Shown here: one piece after another, positions 58,778 to 64,000 of the stretch
Layout: each line of letters starts with the position of its first letter
How positions within the stretch are numbered: the stretch's first letter is position 1
Source of the DNA: Falsiroseomonas frigidaquae
GTDB lineage: Bacteria; Pseudomonadota; Alphaproteobacteria; Acetobacterales; Acetobacteraceae
Reading direction: 5' to 3'
DNA: 64,000 bases
NCBI RefSeq assembly: GCF_012163145.1
Contig: NZ_JAAVTX010000005.1
Location: 248,001 to 312,000 of the forward strand
Program-made: the position numbers and the translations under genes
Notes under the pieces: model-generated
What the model saw: the letters and a program-made list of their open reading frames with translations, nothing else
Told to the model about the DNA's origin: nothing
Databases searched by the model: none

Positions 58778-59452
58778 TCAGAACACCTTCGCGTTGACGC
58801 GGAACAGCCAGCGCCCGAGCAGGGCCAGCGCCAGGCTGCAGAGGATGGTCAGCGCGATGTAGATGACGGCGGTGATGGAGAAGACCTCCAGCGCGCGGAA
58901 CGTCAGCGAGTTCACGTTGTAGGCGCGGCCGGTCAGCTCCTCGACCGCGAAGATCGCGGCGATGGAGGTGGTCATCACCTGGATGATGAACTGGTTTGCC
59001 AGTGGCGGGTACAGCGCCTTCGCGATATGCGGCAGCACCACGTACCAGATGGTCTGCACCAGGCTGAAGCCCATCGCCGCCGCCGCATCCATCTCCGCCC
59101 GCCGCAGGCTGCCGAAGCCGGCGCGCTGGATTTCCGTGAGGTAGGCGCCGGCATTAAGCGACATGCCGATGGCGACCGCGGCATAGGGTGACAGCAGGAT
59201 GCCCATGTCGGGCAGCACGAAGAAGATGAAGAAGATCTGCACCAGCAGCGGCGTGTTGATGAAGAAGGTCACATAGGCCCGCACCGCCATCCGCGCCGGC
59301 CTGGGTCCGTAGGCCAGCACCGCCGCATTCACCAGCCCGATTCCCCAGCCGATGAAGAAGGAGATGCAGGCCAGTTGCAGCGTCAGCCAGGCACCGGCCA
59401 GCAGATAGGGAATATGGCCGGAAACCTGCGAATAGATGAGCGTGTAGCTCAT
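58778..59452 (-). CDS. Polar amino-acid ABC transporter permease (HisM/GlnP family), first
   Basis: 224 aa. Permease signature GSLRRAEMDAAAAMGFSLVQTIWYVVLPHIAKALYPPLANQ and YVTFFINTPLLVQIFFIFFVLP. It starts 3 nt after the binding-protein stop. Together with the neighbouring permease it moves an amino acid or related cation/zwitterion. Confidence 0.9.
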   Translation of the reverse strand: MSYTLIYSQVSGHIPYLLAGAWLTLQLACISFFIGWGIGLVNAAVLAYGPRPARMAVRAYVTFFINTPLLVQIFFIFFVLPDMGILLSPYAAVAIGMSLNAGAYLTEIQRAGFGSLRRAEMDAAAAMGFSLVQTIWYVVLPHIAKALYPPLANQFIIQVMTTSIAAIFAVEELTGRAYNVNSLTFRALEVFSITAVIYIALTILCSLALALLGRWLFRVNAKVF

Positions 59453-59455
59453 CGT

Positions 59456-60280
59456 TCAGAAGAACGGGCTTGCCGGAACCTTGGTGAACATCGGCCCGTC
59501 GAACCACTTCTCCCACGCCCGCTCGATCGTACCGTCCATGTGCAGCTCATACAGCGCGATGTTCAGCCAGTTGCGGAGGGAATGGTTGTTCTTGGCGACG
59601 CCAAGACCGGAATAGGTGACGCCGAAGGACGGCACGGCCGTCACCTCCCACTGCACCTGGCGGAAGGGGCGTAGCGCGAAGCGTACGGAATCAATGCCGT
59701 CGAAGCTGGCCTGGGCGCGACCCTGGGCGATGGCGCGGTTGCGGTCCGGGTAGTTGTCCAGCAGCAACACCTGCGCGTTCGGCAGGGCACGCGCAATGTA
59801 GGGGATGGCGGTGGTGCCGCGCACCTGCGCCAGCGTGACATCGGGCTTGTTCAGCGCCTCCAGCGTGGTGTGGCCACGGCCCTGGACGGCGACGATGCCG
59901 TAATTCTCGGAATGCACCGGCACGGTGTAGTCGATGACCTTGGCGCGCTCGCTGGTGCGGGACATCGCGCCCATCACGAAGTCGATGCGGCCGGAAGCCA
60001 CCATCGGGATGCGGTCCGGCGAGCCCACCGTCTGCAGCGTCAGCGGCACGCCCAGCTTGCGCGCGATGGCGGCGGCGACCTCCGGCTCGAAGCCGTCGAT
60101 CTGGTTGCGGTCGTTGTACAGCGCACGCGGCGGCAAGGTGGGGTTCACACCGACGCGCAGCTCATTCGCGCGCAGCACATCTTCCAGCGGCCTCGCGGAT
60201 GCCTCGCCCGGCGCGAACAGGGCGGCGCCGGCGGCGGCCGCGGCGGCACCCCCAACGAAAAGCGAGCGACGATCGGTCAT
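59456..60280 (-). CDS. Polar amino-acid ABC transporter substrate-binding protein
   Basis: 274 aa, SBP family 3. A twin-arginine-like start (MTDRRSLFVGGAAAAAAGAALFAPGEASA) forms the signal. The ligand-pocket strands read LRVGVNPTLPPRALYNDRNQIDGFEPEVAAAIARKLGV and GAMSRTSERAKVIDYTVPVH. It should capture an amino acid; sequence context suggests hydroxyproline or an opine, which is inference. Confidence 0.92.
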   Translation of the reverse strand: MTDRRSLFVGGAAAAAAGAALFAPGEASARPLEDVLRANELRVGVNPTLPPRALYNDRNQIDGFEPEVAAAIARKLGVPLTLQTVGSPDRIPMVASGRIDFVMGAMSRTSERAKVIDYTVPVHSENYGIVAVQGRGHTTLEALNKPDVTLAQVRGTTAIPYIARALPNAQVLLLDNYPDRNRAIAQGRAQASFDGIDSVRFALRPFRQVQWEVTAVPSFGVTYSGLGVAKNNHSLRNWLNIALYELHMDGTIERAWEKWFDGPMFTKVPASPFF

Positions 60281-60294
60281 GGCGATGGCTCTCC

Positions 60295-61035
60295 CTAATG
60301 CCGCAGGATGCGGGCGGTGAAGTCACGCAGGCGCGGGCTTTGCGGCGCATCGAAGATCTGCGCCGGCGGGCCGACCTCCACCACGCGGCCCTGGTCCATG
60401 AAGACGACGGTGGTCGCGACCTCGCGGATGAAGGCCATCTCGTGGCTGACGATCAGCATGGTGATGCCTTCGGCGTGCAGCGCACGGATGGTATCCAGCA
60501 CCTCGCCCACCAATTCCGGATCGAGCGCGCTGGTCACTTCGTCCAGCAGCAGGATGTCGGGGTGCAGCGCCAGCGCGCGGGCGATGGCGACGCGCTGCTG
60601 CTGCCCGCCCGAAAGCTCGTCCGGATAGGCGTTGAACTTTTCGCCGAGCCCGACCTTGGTAAGCAGGCTGCGCGCCTCTGCCTCCACCTCCGCCGCCTTG
60701 CGCTTTTTCACCAGCGTCGGCGCGATGGCGACGTTGCGCAGCGCCGTCATGTTCTGGAACAGGTTGTATTGCTGGAAGACGATGGCAAAGCGGTCCCGCG
60801 CCGCACGCAACGATTGGCGACTGCCGTAGTCCACTGCCTCACCGCCCAACGTCACCTGACCGGCACGCGGCTTCAGCAGCCCGACCAATGCGCGCAACAG
60901 CGAGGATTTTCCCGAGCCCGAAGGGCCGATCAGCCCCACCACCTCGCCCTTCGCGAAGTTCAGCGTGACGTCGCTGAGCACGTCCTTGGCGCCACCATAG
61001 CTGGCGCATAGCCCATCAAGCGCGAGGAAGGCCAA
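60295..61035 (-). CDS. Polar amino-acid ABC transporter ATP-binding protein
   Basis: 246 aa. Walker A GPSGSGKSSLLRAL, signature LSGGQQQRVAIARAL, Walker B ILLLDEVTSALDPE and the switch histidine in VSHEMAF are intact. The start is TTG 61035; there is no nearby ATG. It is the first gene of the five-gene operon, divergent from the dehydrogenase genes across 105 nt. Confidence 0.93.
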   Translation of the reverse strand: MAFLALDGLCASYGGAKDVLSDVTLNFAKGEVVGLIGPSGSGKSSLLRALVGLLKPRAGQVTLGGEAVDYGSRQSLRAARDRFAIVFQQYNLFQNMTALRNVAIAPTLVKKRKAAEVEAEARSLLTKVGLGEKFNAYPDELSGGQQQRVAIARALALHPDILLLDEVTSALDPELVGEVLDTIRALHAEGITMLIVSHEMAFIREVATTVVFMDQGRVVEVGPPAQIFDAPQSPRLRDFTARILRH

Positions 61036-61140
61036 GCCGCGGTCCCCACTTCCCTGTCTGTTGCAGGCAAGTGTCTTTGCGTAACCATCGTGCCGTCAAG
61101 CAACATTGCGGGCATGGACGTGATCGCGAAGCACGATAGG

Positions 61141-61428
61141 ATGAAAGATGTGGCACACACCCTCCGCATCGCAGGCATTTCGCGCCCCGCCGACGTGACC
61201 TTCAGCTTTGAAGGCACGTCGCTTTCCGCGCCAGAAGGCGAGAACCTCGCTGCGGCATTGATCGCATGCGGTATACGACGCCTTGGCGAAGGGCAGGATG
61301 CGGCGCGGCCGCGCGTGGCGCTCTGCATGATGGGCGTGTGCCAGCAATGCCTGCTGCGTGTGGATGGCCGGCTGGCACAGGCCTGCATCACGCCGATCCG
61401 CGCCGGCATGGTGGTGACGGCGGCATGA
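61141..61428 (+). CDS. [2Fe-2S] ferredoxin-like subunit (HcnA-like)
   Basis: 95 aa from ATG 61141 (ATG 61114 gives nine more). FSFEGTSLSAPEGENLAAALIACG is the beta-grasp start; the cluster cysteines are in LCMMGVCQQCLLRVDG plus a distal ACITP. It is the small subunit of HcnABC/opine-oxidase/hydroxyproline-dehydrogenase-like complexes. It overlaps the next gene by ATGA. Confidence 0.9.
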   Translation: MKDVAHTLRIAGISRPADVTFSFEGTSLSAPEGENLAAALIACGIRRLGEGQDAARPRVALCMMGVCQQCLLRVDGRLAQACITPIRAGMVVTAA

Positions 61429-62834
61429 TGCACGACATCGCCGTGCTGGGCGGCGGGCCTGCCGGCATGGCCGCGGCGACGGAAGCGGCACGCCGCGGCG
61501 CGCGCGTGGTGCTGCTGGAGGAGAGCGCGGCGCCGGGCGGGCAGGTGTATCGCGCGCCACCCACGGGCTTCGTGGTGCCGGCCGATGCCGATAGCCGTGT
61601 CGGTGACGCGCTGCGCGCGGCGCTGCGGCAATCGGGGGCGGAGATCCGCCCCGGTTGCCGCGTCTGGGGCGTCGGCGGCGGACCGCTGGTGCCACAGGGC
61701 ATGGCGGCCGCGCCGTTCCGCCTGGACGCGCTGGCACCGGATGGGCAGAGCTTCGCGGTGGAGGCGCGCGCGCTGGTGCTCTGCACCGGCACGCATGAAC
61801 GCATCATCGCCTTTCCTGGCTGGACGCTGCCCGGCGTGCTCGGCCTGGCGGCGGCGACCATCCTGTTGAAGGCGCATGGTGTGCTGCCGGGGCGGCGCGT
61901 GGTGGTGGCGGGTGCGGGGCCGCTGCTCTACGCGGTGGCGGCGAAGTTGTTGAAGGCGGGTGCCGAGGTCGCGGCGGTGGTGGATCTGGCGCACAGCCGT
62001 GAATGGGTGCGCGCCCTGCCCGCGCTGGCGGCGCGGCCCGATCTGCTGGCGCGTGGCGTGGCGTGGCGCGCGAAGCTGCTGGCGCGTGGCATTCGCGTGA
62101 TGGCCGGTGCGCAGGTCAGCGCGGCGGCGGGTGGAGAGGTGCTGGAACGCGCGCGGGTCGGCGACACATGGATCGATTGCGACGCGCTATGCGTCGGCCA
62201 CGGCCTGGTGCCGGCGACGGAAGCCACCCGCGCGTTTCGCGCCGCACATCGCTACGCCGCAGCGGAAGGCGGCTGGGTGCCGGTGCTGGATGCGGATCAG
62301 CGTTGCTCCGTGCCCTTCCTCTACGCGGCCGGTGATGGCGCCGGTGTGCGTGGCGCGGCGGCGGCGCCGGCCTCCGGTCGCCTCGCCGCGCTGGCGGCAC
62401 TGCACGACCTCGGCATGCTGCCGGACCATGCCGCGGCACGCGCCGCGCCGGCACGGGATCTGGCGCGCGCGGCCAGGGCGGGTGGCGCCATGGCGCGGAT
62501 GATGGCGTTGCGGCCGGAGCTGGTGCAGGCGATTCCGCCGGAGACGGTGGTGTGCCGCTGCGAGGGCGTGACACGCGCGGAGATCGATGCCGCCTGCGCT
62601 GATGGTGCCGGCGACATGAACCAGATGAAGCAGTTCACCCGCTGCGGCATGGGGCCCTGCCAGGGCCGGCTCTGCGGCGAGACGGCGGCGGAACTGGTGG
62701 CCATGCATTGCGGCGGGCGTGAGCGCGCCGGCTTCGCCACCGGGCGCCTGCCGCTGCGGCCGGTGGCGATGGACGCGCTGCTCGGCGATTTCGACTATGC
62801 CGATATCCCCGTGCCCAATGCGGCGCCGATCTGA
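61425..62834 (+). CDS. FAD/NAD(P)-binding subunit with BFD-like [2Fe-2S] tail (HcnB-like)
   Basis: 469 aa. Rossmann motif LGGGPAGMAAATEAA at the N-terminus, a second dinucleotide site VVVAGAGPLLYAVAAKLL near 160, and a C-terminal BFD-type cluster domain, VVCRCEGVTRAEID and CGMGPCQGRLCG. This is the alpha subunit of HcnABC-type amine dehydrogenases, which passes electrons from the flavin subunit. Twin ATG at 61425/61428; overlaps both neighbours. Confidence 0.92.
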   Translation: MMHDIAVLGGGPAGMAAATEAARRGARVVLLEESAAPGGQVYRAPPTGFVVPADADSRVGDALRAALRQSGAEIRPGCRVWGVGGGPLVPQGMAAAPFRLDALAPDGQSFAVEARALVLCTGTHERIIAFPGWTLPGVLGLAAATILLKAHGVLPGRRVVVAGAGPLLYAVAAKLLKAGAEVAAVVDLAHSREWVRALPALAARPDLLARGVAWRAKLLARGIRVMAGAQVSAAAGGEVLERARVGDTWIDCDALCVGHGLVPATEATRAFRAAHRYAAAEGGWVPVLDADQRCSVPFLYAAGDGAGVRGAAAAPASGRLAALAALHDLGMLPDHAAARAAPARDLARAARAGGAMARMMALRPELVQAIPPETVVCRCEGVTRAEIDAACADGAGDMNQMKQFTRCGMGPCQGRLCGETAAELVAMHCGGRERAGFATGRLPLRPVAMDALLGDFDYADIPVPNAAPI

Positions 62835-63934
62835 TGTTCGATGTCGCGATCATCGGCGCGGGCGTGATGGGATGCTCCACGGCGCTGTTCCTGGCGCGCG
62901 CCGGCATGAAGGTGGTGCTGCTGGATCGCGGCGCGATCTGTCGCGAGGCCTCCGGCGTCAATGCCGGCACGCTGACCATGCAGATGACGCGCGCGGCGCT
63001 GATCCCCTATGCGCTGCGGGCGCATGAGATGTGGCTGCGCATGCCGGAATGGTGCAATGGCGGCCATGTGCTCGCCACCGCCTGCCCGGGCCTCTCCGTC
63101 GCCTTCACCGAGCATGAGGCGGCGATGCTGGAGGAACGCGCGCATTTTCGGCGGCAGGCTGGGGCGCCGATCGAGCTGGTGACGCCGGCGCGGGCGCAGG
63201 AGATCGAGCCAAGGCTGTCAGGGGGCGTGATCGCGGCCGGGCATTGCCCCATCGACGGTTTTACGAGTGCCTATCTCACGGGACGGGCCTTCCGGCCGGC
63301 GCTGCTGAATGCCGGCGTGGAGCTGCGGGAGAATTGCGCGGTGCGCGGCATCGCAGCCGGCTTCGTGCTGGATACGCTGGCGGGTGAGGTGCAGGCGAAG
63401 CGCATCGTGCTGGCGGGCGGCGTGTGGCTGCAGGACATGGCGGCCTGGCTCGGCGTGACGCTGCCGATCAAGGTGCTGGTCAACCAGCTTGTGGTGACGG
63501 AACGCATGGCGCCGGTGATGCGCACGGTGCTCGGCGTCGCCTCCGGCCTGTTGTCGTTGAAGCAATATGCCAATGGCTCCGTGCTGATCGGCGGCGGCTG
63601 GCAGGGCATCGGCGACCGCGTGCGGGGCGGGCTGGCGGTGAAACCGGAGAGCTTCCTCGGCAATGTGCGGCTGGCCGCCCATGCCGTGCCGGCGCTGCGC
63701 GAAGCGCGGGTGCTGCGCGCCTGGCTGGGGCTGGAGGCCGAGACGGCGGATGCACTGCCGGCCATCGGGCCCATCCCCGGCATCGAGGATGCCTGGATCA
63801 TCGGCAGCGTGCATTCCGGCTATACCAGCGGGCCCTATCTCGGGAAGCTGCTGGCCCAGGCCATCTGCGGCCGGGCGCCGGAACTGCCGCTGTTTCCCAT
63901 CGACCGTTTGCTTGCGCAGGAGAAGGCGGCGTGA
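62834..63934 (+). CDS. FAD-dependent amine/D-amino-acid dehydrogenase subunit (HcnC-like)
   Basis: 366 aa, DAO/GlcD-type. FAD-binding IIGAGVMGCSTALFLARAGMKVVLLD, SGVNAGTLTMQMTRAA covalent/flavin loop region, and the C-terminal GLEAETADALPAIGPIPGIEDAWIIGSVHSGYTSGPYLGK block. It oxidises the C-N bond of the substrate, likely D-hydroxyproline or an opine. TGATG overlap with the previous gene; GTGA overlap with the next. Confidence 0.92.
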   Translation: MFDVAIIGAGVMGCSTALFLARAGMKVVLLDRGAICREASGVNAGTLTMQMTRAALIPYALRAHEMWLRMPEWCNGGHVLATACPGLSVAFTEHEAAMLEERAHFRRQAGAPIELVTPARAQEIEPRLSGGVIAAGHCPIDGFTSAYLTGRAFRPALLNAGVELRENCAVRGIAAGFVLDTLAGEVQAKRIVLAGGVWLQDMAAWLGVTLPIKVLVNQLVVTERMAPVMRTVLGVASGLLSLKQYANGSVLIGGGWQGIGDRVRGGLAVKPESFLGNVRLAAHAVPALREARVLRAWLGLEAETADALPAIGPIPGIEDAWIIGSVHSGYTSGPYLGKLLAQAICGRAPELPLFPIDRLLAQEKAA

Positions 63935-64000
63935 AGCCCCAATCATTCCACGGGATCTATCCCTCCACCGTACTGCCGATGCGCAGCGACTACAGCGTGG
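63931..64000 (+). CDS. DapA-family aldolase/deaminase, 5' end only
   Basis: Only the first 23 residues are present, starting GTG 63931 (MKPQSFHGIYPSTVLPMRSD), cut by the window edge. The HGIYPSTVLPM start fits the dihydrodipicolinate synthase/N-acetylneuraminate lyase family. In hydroxyproline pathways this family supplies the pyrroline-4-hydroxy-2-carboxylate deaminase. It overlaps the flavin subunit gene by 4 nt. Confidence 0.7.
   Translation, partial: MKPQSFHGIYPSTVLPMRSDYSV

Overview
The window is about 70% GC, gene-dense DNA from an alphaproteobacterium, most likely Acetobacteraceae and Roseomonas-like. This placement is inferred from gene content: the block aroQ-accB-accC-aat, an NDUFA12-type complex I accessory protein, DUF2155 and DUF4170 proteins, a phasin, and a type III PLP ornithine/lysine decarboxylase. 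No rRNA, tRNA, CRISPR array, integrase or transposase was found, so this looks like chromosomal backbone carrying catabolic and transport modules.

Layout. 40-5.9 kb: an altered alpha/beta hydrolase and SDR pair, a DUF3750 protein, small secreted proteins, an M23 peptidase, a LysR regulator and a DUF4170 protein. 5.9-11.1 kb (minus strand): a manganese/iron ABC transporter (sitABCD type), its MntR-type regulator and a sterol-desaturase-family membrane hydroxylase, probably one operon, with a palindromic candidate operator upstream. 11.4-19.2 kb: a cold-shock protein, then a complete dipeptide-type ABC operon with a second, divergent solute-binding paralogue. 19.2-20.9 kb: an Lrp regulator and an ODC/LDC gene with a long structured leader. 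21.3-27.6 kb: thiS-thiG, aroQ, accB-accC, aat, DUF2155, mlaD and the NDUFA12 gene. 27.8-38.3 kb: a degenerate relative of B12-dependent ribonucleotide reductase, RidA, a FemAB-like acyltransferase, transporters, a Schlafen-group-3-type helicase with a nuclease-like N-terminus, PPK2 and hydrolases. 38.4-44 kb: clpS-clpA, a phasin with a PhaR-like operator, and a D,D-carboxypeptidase with a basic tail. 44-50.5 kb: a thiolase/OB-fold pair, hmgA-fahA (tyrosine to fumarate and acetoacetate), an HMG-CoA-lyase-family gene and a class III CoA-transferase.

The most interesting region is 50.4-55.7 kb. A membrane histidine kinase keeps all five residues of the ethylene receptor (ETR1) copper/ethylene pocket. 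It is followed on the same strand, with overlaps or gaps of at most 30 nt, by a single-domain response regulator, an SDR, an acyl-CoA dehydrogenase, an APH-type kinase and a 101-aa DUF6285 protein. The last four match in type and order the 4-hydroxyacyl-CoA isomerisation module known from the levulinate (lva) operon of Pseudomonas putida. The arrangement suggests an ethylene-receptor-like sensor tied to a 4-hydroxyacid/lactone catabolic operon.

57-64 kb: a polar amino-acid ABC transporter operon ending in a DUF6282 hydrolase, divergent from three HcnABC-like dehydrogenase subunits and the start of a DapA-family gene at the window edge. This fits hydroxyproline (or opine) catabolism. Products were called by reading the translations; no database search was possible.
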